From the NCBI GenBank assembly GCA_026225055.1, contig JAMFSA010000200.1, positions 62,001 to 126,000 of the forward strand: 64,000 nucleotides of DNA. The letters are read 5' to 3'. The notes below the pieces were generated by a model. That model saw only the letters and a program-made list of their open reading frames with translations, was not told the origin of the DNA and did no database searches. The stretch comes from Mucilaginibacter xinganensis (GTDB lineage Bacteria; Bacteroidota; Bacteroidia; Sphingobacteriales; Sphingobacteriaceae). A program made the translations under genes and the position numbers. Shown here piece by piece: positions 53,658-62,666 of this stretch. Each line of letters opens with the position of its first letter. Position 1 is the stretch's first letter.

Positions 53658-55370
53658 TTATAGAGTTAAAGCAGCAACCTGATAACTTTTTTCAGTTGTG
53701 CCTGTGCTTTTATTAACAGGCATTTCGGTTAGGTGCTGTGCAAGTCTTGCAGCAAATGTTCCCAGTAAAAAAGTTGGATTTGCCTGGCCCGATGTTGGGA
53801 ATACCGAACTGCTGCATACATAAATATTATCGGTTCCCCAAACTTTCAGATTTGTATCAACCACACCACGGTCTGGTGTATCGGCTATCCTGGTGGTGCC
53901 TGATTGATGCAAACCATCCTTTGACATGTTTTTTATGGCCGATGTTAATTCATCTTTATTAAACCAGTATTTTAATTCTCCGCAACCACATTCCCTGAGC
54001 CATTTATCAAGCACATCATGTAATTTGATGACGGATGATATGTCCGCATCAGTAAGGGAATAATCGATAATTAAAGTTTCCCCGTCTTTATCCAGTTTCA
54101 TGCAATTTCCTTCAAATGGTATTTGTTCAGCATGAAAATGTAGCGCGTAAGTATTTTCAGGACTAAAAAGGAATATTCCCGGCAGTTTACGTGTGGTGCA
54201 GTATCTTTTATAAAATATTGCAGCAGGTTTTATTAATGAACCGGGCAAACCTTTTACAATATTACCCAGGTGCGCACCCACTTTATTAACTTTTCCTTTT
54301 GTAATAGAGTGCGCTATAGCAGGTGGTGCCAGTTTTTTGCCAAGCACGGGCGTAATCATGGCCAGGTACATGAACGACATAGGGCCGCTATGATGCCTGG
54401 GATCAAAGTACAACGGGTTATCAAGCCATATGGCTGTATTTAATAAATTGTTACTTTTCAAAAAGTCAGTTGAAAACTGAAACCTGCGCCTTACATATGT
54501 TCCGTCGGTATCTTTTTCAAATGAATAATTTGTTTTCTTCGGATCACCGCTAAACTTTACACTCGCAATTTTACCCGATAAATGCCCCTGGTAATATTTG
54601 CCCAAGGCAGCAGGAGGGGTTGTTAAATTTTTAAATATTAAGCTGTTACGCAATAATATCCGTGTGCTTTCCTGGGCTCCTGCCGCCAAAATAAATGCAC
54701 CTGCCGAAAGCCGGGTCATTTTTTTAGTGGTTACTTCTCTAATAGTTAAGAATGTAATTTTACCAGTTTCGTTAGGCTCCGAAAAATCTCTTGCTTCGTA
54801 TCCTTCCAGTAATGTTAAATTTTTTTGTGTTTTTATAGTGGCTTCATAGCGTTTGCCAAAACGGGTAGGCATGCTGTAGCGCTCCAGTTTATCATCAGTT
54901 ACTATGCCCGGTTTAAAGCCTTCGGCAATGGGTTTGTTTGACAGCGCCGGTATTCCCGCTGTATTAAACTGGGGTTTTCCGCATTCAAAATATTTTGCAG
55001 CAATAGTGGTAAAGGGTTTAATATCTTTAAACAAACTAAGATTCCAGGTACAGCCATCATTTAAAATAGGGCGATCAATAAAATCTATATCATCATACAT
55101 TACACAACGGCCCCCCCAGGTTGCTGATGTGCCACCAAATCCTTTATTTGTACATTCTAAAGGCGGGTGATGATTTATCGTGTTGTTTATTTGAATAGAA
55201 TTGTCCAGTGCGTTTTCGGTTTGATTACCAATACCATACTCTACCAGTGCAACCTTTTTTAAAGGATTAAGGTTGGCATATTCTAATGCAGTAATTATTC
55301 CGGCAGGGCCGCTGCCTATTACGCATAAATCAAAATTTACCGGATAATCATATGGCAATTTCATCTTCAA
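53658..55370 (-). CDS. GMC-type FAD-dependent oxidoreductase
   Basis: A 570-residue flavoprotein: dinucleotide motif CVIGSGPAGIITALEY (Gly19, Gly21, Gly24), GFGGTSATWGGRC in the substrate/FAD region, AAGAQESTRILL and the C-terminal GMC signature with GLHQSGTTR and SGQANPTFLLGTFA. It would oxidise an alcohol, perhaps a sugar hydroxyl or lipid-linked intermediate, which is unusual within a polysaccharide cluster. It overlaps the WcaF-like gene by 23 bases, implying coupled expression. Confidence 0.9.
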   Translation of the reverse strand: MKMKLPYDYPVNFDLCVIGSGPAGIITALEYANLNPLKKVALVEYGIGNQTENALDNSIQINNTINHHPPLECTNKGFGGTSATWGGRCVMYDDIDFIDRPILNDGCTWNLSLFKDIKPFTTIAAKYFECGKPQFNTAGIPALSNKPIAEGFKPGIVTDDKLERYSMPTRFGKRYEATIKTQKNLTLLEGYEARDFSEPNETGKITFLTIREVTTKKMTRLSAGAFILAAGAQESTRILLRNSLIFKNLTTPPAALGKYYQGHLSGKIASVKFSGDPKKTNYSFEKDTDGTYVRRRFQFSTDFLKSNNLLNTAIWLDNPLYFDPRHHSGPMSFMYLAMITPVLGKKLAPPAIAHSITKGKVNKVGAHLGNIVKGLPGSLIKPAAIFYKRYCTTRKLPGIFLFSPENTYALHFHAEQIPFEGNCMKLDKDGETLIIDYSLTDADISSVIKLHDVLDKWLRECGCGELKYWFNKDELTSAIKNMSKDGLHQSGTTRIADTPDRGVVDTNLKVWGTDNIYVCSSSVFPTSGQANPTFLLGTFAARLAQHLTEMPVNKSTGTTEKSYQVAALTL

Positions 55371-55950
55371 TCAGTTTAGGGATTTTTAAAAAATTAGTAC
55401 GTTTTTTAACAGGCATGGCCGGGTGCCCTGCATATACTGTCCACGGCTCCAAATTCCGTGATGTTACTGATGCTGCACCTAAAACACTACCTTCCATACA
55501 GTGCACACCAGGTAATACAACTGCTTTTGAGCATATCCATGCGTATGGCTCGATGACAATTCGTTTCATTATATAGGTGAAATCAGCTGAGTTATAATCG
55601 TGCGTGGCGCCACATAAATAAGAGTTTTGTGAAAGTACAGCATGATGCCCCAGATAAATTCCACCCGGATTGTAAACTTCTACTCCGGGGCCGATCGTAA
55701 CAATATCTTCTGTTTCCAATAACCAGGGTGCCCATATGATGCAGTCAGGATATATTACATTGTTGTTACCAATTTTCCCGCCGAATGCCCGTATAACCAT
55801 CACACGCCATTTATGCATAGGTCTGGGTGTCCACCGGCATAAAAAAAGCCAGCTTAGGTTCCAAATTAATCTTTTAAACTTATTGGTAGTTGAAAAAACC
55901 GGGCGTAAATAGCTCTCAGCACTATCCTTACTATGGTATGAAAACATCAT
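55348..55950 (-). CDS. WcaF-like left-handed beta-helix acetyltransferase
   Basis: A 200-residue hexapeptide-repeat acyltransferase: repeats NNVIYPDCIIWAPWLLETED, VTIGPGVEVYNPGGIYLGHH, then ICSKAVVLPGVHCMEGSVLG and TVYAGHPAMPVKKR. The basic N-terminal segment and length fit putative colanic-acid acetyltransferases (WcaF type). It would O-acetylate a sugar in the growing polymer. Confidence 0.92.
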   Translation of the reverse strand: MMFSYHSKDSAESYLRPVFSTTNKFKRLIWNLSWLFLCRWTPRPMHKWRVMVIRAFGGKIGNNNVIYPDCIIWAPWLLETEDIVTIGPGVEVYNPGGIYLGHHAVLSQNSYLCGATHDYNSADFTYIMKRIVIEPYAWICSKAVVLPGVHCMEGSVLGAASVTSRNLEPWTVYAGHPAMPVKKRTNFLKIPKLIEDEIAI

Positions 55951-55989
55951 AACTATTTGTATTTATAAAAACCAAGCGATAATTAAGCT

Positions 55990-57189
55990 TTAGTTTTGAT
56001 GGGTTAAGATTTGGTGAAAACGATTCACTACAGCGCTCACTTCAAAATGCTTTTCATAGCAGTGCCGGGCATGATTACCCATTTTTTCTTTATCTTCTGA
56101 TGATAAACGACTCCAATTATAAAGCATGGAATAGGTGCCATCATTTGTGTCGTCTGCAACTACGGCAGCACCTCCATCATGTATCTCCCGCCAAATGTTG
56201 ACCTGGTTTGATATTAAAACCGGTTTATTACATGTTAAGGCTTCCACAACTGCAATTCCAAAATTTTCCTGGTGGCTTGGAAGCACAAATGCCTCGCAGC
56301 CATAAAATGCACCCCATTTTGCAGCACCAGTAAGCATGCCTGGGAAATAAACCATCTTGTCCAGTATTTTTGATGATGATACCATTTGGCGCATTCTAAT
56401 TCCATAAGGGCTATCAAGGCCTGGGCCTGCAATAATCAATTTGGGCAAAGTTTTTAATTCTTGCTGGTCGTATGATTCAACCAATTTTTTATAAGCTCCT
56501 ATAAGCATATCTGTGCCTTTTTTTTCATGTATCCTGCTTAGGAAAAGAAAATAAGGGCTGTTACATAGTTCGGGTATGGTGGTGTTAAATACATCTGCCA
56601 TTTTAGTACTGTAGGCTGGGGGAGCCAACACCCCCAGACCAACAATAGTTTCTAATTTGGGTTTATATGGCCAGAAAGGCTCACGTGCGAGTATTAATTC
56701 TGTTTTGCAGGTAAATAATATTTCATTTGCCTGGTGGATCAGCTTTTTCTCAATTAATGCCCAATATATTACATTCCTTATAGCCTTTATTCTACGGCCT
56801 TCTGCCCGTTGAAAATAAGGATCAAGCATTCCATGCGGCATTACAAATAGCTTGGGCAATTTTTCATGTTTACGCTGTTTTAAAGTTTTGAAAGCCTGGT
56901 AAACTGCATAGCCGTGGTATAGCCACAACCCATGAACTATTATCGTATCAAAGCGTGTGATATTATCGATAAGCCAGGGCAATAGCTTTTTGCTATAATA
57001 CCAGGTATTTTTTGCAGGCCCCAATAAGTGACTTTCATATTTATCATTGCTGTTAAATTGCAAACTGTCAACACTTACTACTTCATTATTAATATCCAGA
57101 TCCTGAAGCCCGTTTGCAAATATCCTAACGGCTTCGCATACTCCTCCGTTTTTGGGATCCATACTGCTTATAACATGGAGTACTCTCAT
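55990..57189 (-). CDS. Glycosyltransferase family 4
   Basis: A 399-residue GT-B enzyme: MRVLHVISSMDPKNGGVCEA at the N-terminus, FLFLSRIHEKKGTDMLIGAY and the donor-binding segment HQENFGIAVVEALTCNKPVL with the E-x7-E pattern. It overlaps the GT9 gene by 4 bases. Acceptor and donor unknown. Confidence 0.93.
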   Translation of the reverse strand: MRVLHVISSMDPKNGGVCEAVRIFANGLQDLDINNEVVSVDSLQFNSNDKYESHLLGPAKNTWYYSKKLLPWLIDNITRFDTIIVHGLWLYHGYAVYQAFKTLKQRKHEKLPKLFVMPHGMLDPYFQRAEGRRIKAIRNVIYWALIEKKLIHQANEILFTCKTELILAREPFWPYKPKLETIVGLGVLAPPAYSTKMADVFNTTIPELCNSPYFLFLSRIHEKKGTDMLIGAYKKLVESYDQQELKTLPKLIIAGPGLDSPYGIRMRQMVSSSKILDKMVYFPGMLTGAAKWGAFYGCEAFVLPSHQENFGIAVVEALTCNKPVLISNQVNIWREIHDGGAAVVADDTNDGTYSMLYNWSRLSSEDKEKMGNHARHCYEKHFEVSAVVNRFHQILTHQN

Positions 57190-58295
57190 ATAGGTAAGTA
57201 TGCTGATATATTTATTGTCGATATAGCCGTTTGTTGGGTTAAAATGGTATTTACAGCTTGTACTACTTCATCTACCTGAATAGACAGGATGCATTTTTTT
57301 TGCTGAATAATGCACACTTCTAAACCGCAACCCGCACATTCAGGCAGGTTATAGAGTAACTGATTGTTTTTTCCTTTAGGAAACCATTGGCCAGGCATGT
57401 TACGGGCCGAATAAATACCCAAACATGGCGTACCAACGGCTGCAGCAAGGTGTATTGGCCCGCTATCGTGCCCTATAAACAGGGTAGCGTTTTTTAATAA
57501 TGCAGCCGATACCCTTGGCGTGGTTTTGCCACAAAGGTTTATTGCATTATTCCCCCATGCACTGATGCATTTTTCTGCGGCTGTAATCTCATCGGCAGCA
57601 CCTATTACTACTAGTTTCCATCCTGTAAGTAAACCGGATAATTTTACTAATAAATGCTCCCAATTATGAATACCCCAATCGTTCGACTGATTTTTTGTGC
57701 CTGTGGATATTGCTAAAATTGGCGCAGCCGGTGCAAGCTGGTGTAGATAAACATCTGCTACTTTTATTTCCTGATCGGTTAAGCATAAGTCCCAGTTTTT
57801 TTCATCATCCAGATCAATATTACCTAATACATTTATACGCCTCGCCAATCGTTTAGCTTCCCATTCATTGATACCTGTTTCCGGATCAATACAAATAGTA
57901 AGGTCTTCTATCTGGGCATCAAAGCCTATAAAGTTGCTAATGCCGGCCGCCTTAAAAAATAACTTATCTCTAAAAAGCGCTTTTTTTGAGCGGGTTGGTG
58001 AAATATTAACGACAGTATCAATTTTTAGCGCGCGTATTTGTTTTATAATGCCAAACAGTATTTGCAGGCTACGGGTGCCGACAGGGTAATTAATTATGCG
58101 GTTAAAAAAGTAATTGTTACCCAGTATTGCTTCAAGTGCCGCGGCTTTAGTCATTACAGGTTTATTGGTAAGCAGGGTAATGTCAGCATCAGGAAATGAA
58201 TTTTTTATTTTATGAAAGCAAGGTAAAGCCATAACCGTATCGCCAAGGCTGCCGAGCCGGTAAATAAGTATTTTATTATTCTTTGAGATGCTCAT
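57186..58295 (-). CDS. Glycosyltransferase family 9 (heptosyltransferase-like)
   Basis: A 369-residue enzyme with the ADP-heptose transferase opening ILIYRLGSLGDTVMALP, the donor region GHDSGPIHLAAAVGTPCLGI and AISTGTKNQSNDWG. Its neighbours gmhA and rfaE1 make heptose-phosphate intermediates, so ADP-heptose is the expected donor. A Cys-rich patch near the C-terminus (CAGCGLEVCIIQQKKC) recurs in this family. Confidence 0.92.
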   Translation of the reverse strand: MSISKNNKILIYRLGSLGDTVMALPCFHKIKNSFPDADITLLTNKPVMTKAAALEAILGNNYFFNRIINYPVGTRSLQILFGIIKQIRALKIDTVVNISPTRSKKALFRDKLFFKAAGISNFIGFDAQIEDLTICIDPETGINEWEAKRLARRINVLGNIDLDDEKNWDLCLTDQEIKVADVYLHQLAPAAPILAISTGTKNQSNDWGIHNWEHLLVKLSGLLTGWKLVVIGAADEITAAEKCISAWGNNAINLCGKTTPRVSAALLKNATLFIGHDSGPIHLAAAVGTPCLGIYSARNMPGQWFPKGKNNQLLYNLPECAGCGLEVCIIQQKKCILSIQVDEVVQAVNTILTQQTAISTINISAYLPI

Positions 58296-58317
58296 AAAAA
58301 TGGAATGCCTGTTAATG

Positions 58318-59325
58318 TTAGATACTTTGATAATCCATATCGGCTTTTAACAGCCATTCTTCAAGTTCATTATAAATTACGGGTGCTGTACCAACATGGG
58401 CAACCACACAGCCAGCAGCGGCATTTGCCAGGCGAGCCGCGTCTGGAGCCGGGGCACCGGTTGCCAGTGCAGCGGTTAACGTTGCTATAACTGTATCGCC
58501 TGCGCCTGATACATCAAAAACCTGGCGTGCTACTGTTGGCAATAATTCAGTAACATAGCCATTGTGGCTTATAGCCATACCTTCTGCACCCAAGGTTACA
58601 ATAAGCACTCGTGGGCTATATATTTCATGTATGCGCCTACAAATTTGTTCAAGCGGATATTTCTCTTCAGGTGCCGGTTCAGACAGTTCAGCTAATGCAA
58701 GTGCCTCTGATCGGTTAGGCGTTAAAAGGCCCACTCCACGAAAGGCAAGCCTTCGGGCCGGTTTAGGGTCTACAGCTACTAATAAATTTGGCTGTTTGCG
58801 GGCTTCCGTTAAAACAACATCAAGTAATGATTGTGATATTACACCTTTTGCATAGTCGGATATAATAACTGCATCAACATCAGCCATTACCTCGCCCAAC
58901 ATTTTTTCAAAACCTGGTGACGAATCTATGGTATAACATTCGCGGGTATCCTCACGATCGATACGGCAAAGTTGTTGTGAATGAACAATTACCCGTGTTT
59001 TAACAATTGTTGGCGATTGAAATAATAATTCCGGGATGATATATTTAACGTCTTTATCGTTAAGTATAGTCAACAGGCGCTTGCCTGCCTCATCCGGTGT
59101 GCAATGTCCCATCACCCTGGTTTTAACGCCCAGGTTAGAAAGGTTAAGCGCCACATTGGCGGCACCGCCTGCGGTATAAGTGTCTTTTTTAACCTGTACA
59201 ACTGGTACAGGTGCTTCCGGCGATATCCGGTGCACATTGCCCCATATGTAGTGATCAAGCATAAGATCGCCGATCACGAGAATTTTAGCATTGCTCAGTT
59301 CCTTTAGTAAATAAGATAAATTCAT
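58318..59325 (-). CDS. rfaE1: D-glycero-beta-D-manno-heptose-7-phosphate kinase
   Basis: A 335-residue PfkB-family kinase from the ATG at 59323-59325: ILVIGDLMLDHYIWG and ISPEAPVPVVQV at the N-terminus (HldE kinase signature), YTAGGAANVALNLSNLG, and catalytic SGAGDTV (Asp277). It phosphorylates heptose-7-phosphate at O-1. It is the first half of what is the bifunctional HldE in enterics; the second half is rfaE2 at 47751. Located 5 bases after gmhA. Confidence 0.93.
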   Translation of the reverse strand: MNLSYLLKELSNAKILVIGDLMLDHYIWGNVHRISPEAPVPVVQVKKDTYTAGGAANVALNLSNLGVKTRVMGHCTPDEAGKRLLTILNDKDVKYIIPELLFQSPTIVKTRVIVHSQQLCRIDREDTRECYTIDSSPGFEKMLGEVMADVDAVIISDYAKGVISQSLLDVVLTEARKQPNLLVAVDPKPARRLAFRGVGLLTPNRSEALALAELSEPAPEEKYPLEQICRRIHEIYSPRVLIVTLGAEGMAISHNGYVTELLPTVARQVFDVSGAGDTVIATLTAALATGAPAPDAARLANAAAGCVVAHVGTAPVIYNELEEWLLKADMDYQSI

Positions 59326-59330
59326 AGGAT

Positions 59331-59945
59331 TTATAGTTTTATTGTACTCCAGTCGGTGATATCTAATTCCTCCAGCCATTGATGAAGGATTAATGTGTGC
59401 ATTTCCTGTATGCGGGCAGTAGTATTGCTTGGTATAATAATTTCGTAATCGCAGGTGCCTTTTAGCGCGCCTCCGTTTTTACCTCCCAAAAGTATGGTGG
59501 TGATTTTTTGATGTTTTGCCTGAGTAAAGGCTTCGATAATGTTAAAACTATTGCCACTGGTACTAAAACCTACCAATACATCGCCAGGCTTACCGAGGCC
59601 CTGTAATTGCCTGGAATAAATGTAATCGAAGCCATAGTCGTTACCGATACATGTTATTGCAGTAACATCTGCATTAAGGCAAATAGCAGGTAAACTTCTG
59701 CGCTCCGCTTTATAACGGCCAACAAGTTCTTCACTCAGGTGCAGCGCATCGGCAGCACTACCACCATTTCCGCAGGTGATGAGTTTACCACCATTAAGGA
59801 TTGATTGTTTTATTGCTGATCCGGCCGCCAATATACTTTCCTCGAGTTGTCTGCTACTTGATAATACATCAATCAGCTCGTCAATAGTTGAGGAGTAAGA
59901 TGATACTTTCCTTTCTTGTGTTGTAAAATCGCTTAGTGATATCAT
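59331..59945 (-). CDS. gmhA: Sedoheptulose-7-phosphate isomerase (SIS domain)
   Basis: The ATG at 59943-59945 is preferred to an in-frame TTG that would overlap the upstream gene. The 204-residue protein has the GmhA signatures CGNGGSAADALHLSEELVGR, GFSTSGNSFNII, LGGKNGG and the C-terminal RIQEMHTLILHQWLEE. It produces D-glycero-D-manno-heptose-7-phosphate, the first step of heptose synthesis. Confidence 0.93.
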   Translation of the reverse strand: MISLSDFTTQERKVSSYSSTIDELIDVLSSSRQLEESILAAGSAIKQSILNGGKLITCGNGGSAADALHLSEELVGRYKAERRSLPAICLNADVTAITCIGNDYGFDYIYSRQLQGLGKPGDVLVGFSTSGNSFNIIEAFTQAKHQKITTILLGGKNGGALKGTCDYEIIIPSNTTARIQEMHTLILHQWLEELDITDWSTIKL

Positions 59946-59958
59946 AACGTGTGTCGTG

Positions 59959-61359
59959 TTAATAATTGTCAACAACTAATGAATGGCTATCTATTCCTTC
60001 AATAGGTCTTACGGCCCATAATTTGCGGTTGGGTGTGCGTAAAGCAGCAAGTGTTAGTCCTCCAAGCACTACATCAAAGCCAAGGGATGTTGGTTGAGCC
60101 CATTGACCCTGCATTATCGCCAGAATGCCGACGCTGCAAATCATCCATGGTAAAAAATCGCCTGTAGATAGTTTTTTGAAGCTATCAACGGCCAGATTCC
60201 ACACAAAGGCGATCCTGATCAAGATCACAGAAAAACCCATGATGATGCCCATCTCCCCAATTAACCGGCCCCATTCGCCTTCAGATATTAAATAGACAGT
60301 ATGATCGCCGGCTATAAGCATACTGCCAACGCTGGTACCCATTCCTATGCCGTAACCAAAGAACGGTTTCTGAGCTGACTCGATGATAGCGCCAACCATA
60401 CCTCCCAAAAAGCGGTCGACAAATACCCCTGATACCCCGCCTTCGGTTTCATTGGCGCTGGTAAACCGGTGGGTAAAAACTTCAAGAGGGGTGGCAAAAA
60501 CACTTAACTGGCTTAATGCAAGAAATGTGATTACGAGTGCTACAATGGCCATGAGCATTTTCCAAAGATATTTTGGATTGCGGGATATGGCTATTAGTGA
60601 AAATAATACACATGCCAGCACAAGCGACAATAAGCTACGGCTAATGGATAAAGGTATGGCTATTAGTACCCCAAGTGTTGCACCAATTAGTGCCAGTCGA
60701 TTGATGCTGTTAGGCGTAAGCCAAAAATAAAACACATATAGCGCGGCAAACCCAAAAAACAATGCCGTTCCGTTGGTGAAGGAGAAGGTAGCAGGTGGCC
60801 TGAAAAAGCCCATTGCCCCGTCAAAACCTCCGCCTTTCATATCGCCACCCACTCCACGGTTTACAAAGGCCGATTGCGGACTGTAGAATTGCATGGCTAT
60901 AAGTATGGTCATGGGGATTGTTATCCAGATGGTTGCCTTACCTATTTTTATCACATCATCACGATCAAACACTTTACCAATTACAAACATGAGTGGAAAG
61001 TGAAACATCAGTATGCGGGCACCATAAACGGCTACTGCAAAATTGCCGTGGCCAAAAGCTAATGCGGTAATTATACCTATTAACCCGATTGCTATCATGC
61101 CGTTAACGTATAAATTTGAAGGAAGCAGGTTACGTTTCCAGGCCAGCAGAACAAGCCATAGCGCTAAAGGATCGCGCACAACAAGTAGTGGGGTGGACAG
61201 GCCAGGTAACACCCATTTACGAAGCGCGCCTTCAAATATTAATAATAAGAAATAAGCCCATATCCCCCTTTTTAGTAATAGGTTAGGATCTTTGCGATCA
61301 ACCGGCTTAGCAATATAAAATTGCGAAAGGTTGTTTGCCGTAATTTCTCCTGTTGACAT
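59959..61359 (-). CDS. O-antigen polymerase/ligase-like membrane protein
   Basis: A 466-residue multi-pass protein with about ten hydrophobic helices (ALALWLVLLAWKRN, GLIGIITALAFGHGNFAVAV, ...). A long external loop containing AQKPFFGYGIGMGTSVG and EGEWGRLIGEMGIIMGF matches the loop region of Wzy/WaaL-type proteins. Its position between glycosyltransferase and gmhA genes suggests polymerisation or ligation of the glycan made by this locus. Confidence 0.82.
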   Translation of the reverse strand: MSTGEITANNLSQFYIAKPVDRKDPNLLLKRGIWAYFLLLIFEGALRKWVLPGLSTPLLVVRDPLALWLVLLAWKRNLLPSNLYVNGMIAIGLIGIITALAFGHGNFAVAVYGARILMFHFPLMFVIGKVFDRDDVIKIGKATIWITIPMTILIAMQFYSPQSAFVNRGVGGDMKGGGFDGAMGFFRPPATFSFTNGTALFFGFAALYVFYFWLTPNSINRLALIGATLGVLIAIPLSISRSLLSLVLACVLFSLIAISRNPKYLWKMLMAIVALVITFLALSQLSVFATPLEVFTHRFTSANETEGGVSGVFVDRFLGGMVGAIIESAQKPFFGYGIGMGTSVGSMLIAGDHTVYLISEGEWGRLIGEMGIIMGFSVILIRIAFVWNLAVDSFKKLSTGDFLPWMICSVGILAIMQGQWAQPTSLGFDVVLGGLTLAALRTPNRKLWAVRPIEGIDSHSLVVDNY

Positions 61360-61382
61360 ATATTATTTAGTTGAGAGAAGGA

Positions 61383-62627
61383 TTATTCAAAATATTGAGT
61401 AATGGATTTGGCTATTGTATTACCATAAGCATCCCATGTGTAGGTAGCGGCTTTTTGCATGGCTTTTATTCCCATTTCAGCTACACGGTTACGGTTATCC
61501 ATAAACCATACTATTTTTTCGGCAATAGCTTCGGGCGAACTGGTTGGTACCAGGAATCCGGTTTCGCCTTCATCAATCAGATCGGCGCCGCCTGTATTTG
61601 ATGTGATGATCAAAGGCAAACCCTGGCTCATGGCTTCCTGCATTACCAATGCCCGGCCTTCAACAATTGAGGGTAAGCAAAAAACATCACAAGTACGCAT
61701 TAGCTCAAGTACTTTATCGTGTGACCGGCCTGTTTCGTAAGTAAAATCGGCTAATTCGTTGCGGTAAAATTCAGCAGGTGCAAGTAATGAACCCATTACA
61801 ACCAGTTCAACGTTTTTGCTGTTTATCTTTTTAATAGCTGTAAAAAGATCTGCAAGCCCTTTGCGCTGCCCCATTGATCCGGCAAATAAAACCCGAAGAG
61901 CTTTATTAATTGGCTTCAAACCAATACTCCCTTCATCGCATGTTTTATCAAATTCCGGAGAGCCAAAAGGGGATACAATAAGCTTTTTATTGGCGAACAC
62001 AGGCAATGAATCCATAACAAACGAACCCGGCCCAACTACCACATCTGCAAGCTCAAACTCCTGTGTTTTTCGTTCCAGTTTAGCCTCAGAATCCTGTATG
62101 CCGCCACCGAGGGTAGGAGCCCATTGCGGTAAACGTTCTGCTTCCTGGTTCATTAACTCTTTTACTGTTTTCCAATAAGCTATTGGCAGGTCATATATAC
62201 ATTTTATACCCAGCGCTTTTGCTTGTTTAAATGTTTCCAGCGCACCATCTTCATATGCATAAACCGCATCAGGCTTTAACTTATTTGAGGCGAGTTGTTT
62301 TGCGGTATTCCTATCCAGATCCTGGTAAACTGCATCAATGCTTGCCCAGCCTTTTTCGTGTTCAATGCAGTTTTTGTAGCCAAATTTGGGCATAACCATA
62401 CGAGCAAGTTCAATCATGGGCCGTGTATGGATTTTTGTTTTAGCTACAGGGAATGACCTGCGCAGCCATTCCGTACGCAGATTATTCGGCAGTAACTTTA
62501 TCCACAAAGCATCAGGGTCGGCAACCAGCGTAGTATTAAAACCAGACAGCATATTGGCGTTGGCTAACCCGGTTATAACTGCGCGAACATTGCGGTTGCC
62601 TGTTGGATGAGATATAATAACTTTCAT
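61383..62627 (-). CDS. Glycosyltransferase family 4
   Basis: A 414-residue GT-B enzyme: starts KVIISHPTGNRNVRAVITGL; C-terminal half shows LFAGSMGQRKGLADLFTAIK and PSIVEGRALVMQEAMSQGLP with the retaining E-x7-E signature. Donor and acceptor unknown. Same strand and close spacing (23 bases to the polymerase gene) indicate co-transcription. Confidence 0.92.
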   Translation of the reverse strand: MKVIISHPTGNRNVRAVITGLANANMLSGFNTTLVADPDALWIKLLPNNLRTEWLRRSFPVAKTKIHTRPMIELARMVMPKFGYKNCIEHEKGWASIDAVYQDLDRNTAKQLASNKLKPDAVYAYEDGALETFKQAKALGIKCIYDLPIAYWKTVKELMNQEAERLPQWAPTLGGGIQDSEAKLERKTQEFELADVVVGPGSFVMDSLPVFANKKLIVSPFGSPEFDKTCDEGSIGLKPINKALRVLFAGSMGQRKGLADLFTAIKKINSKNVELVVMGSLLAPAEFYRNELADFTYETGRSHDKVLELMRTCDVFCLPSIVEGRALVMQEAMSQGLPLIITSNTGGADLIDEGETGFLVPTSSPEAIAEKIVWFMDNRNRVAEMGIKAMQKAATYTWDAYGNTIAKSITQYFE

Positions 62628-62666
62628 GAATGCTTTGTGTAAGGTTGATATCGGCAGAGTAAAAAG

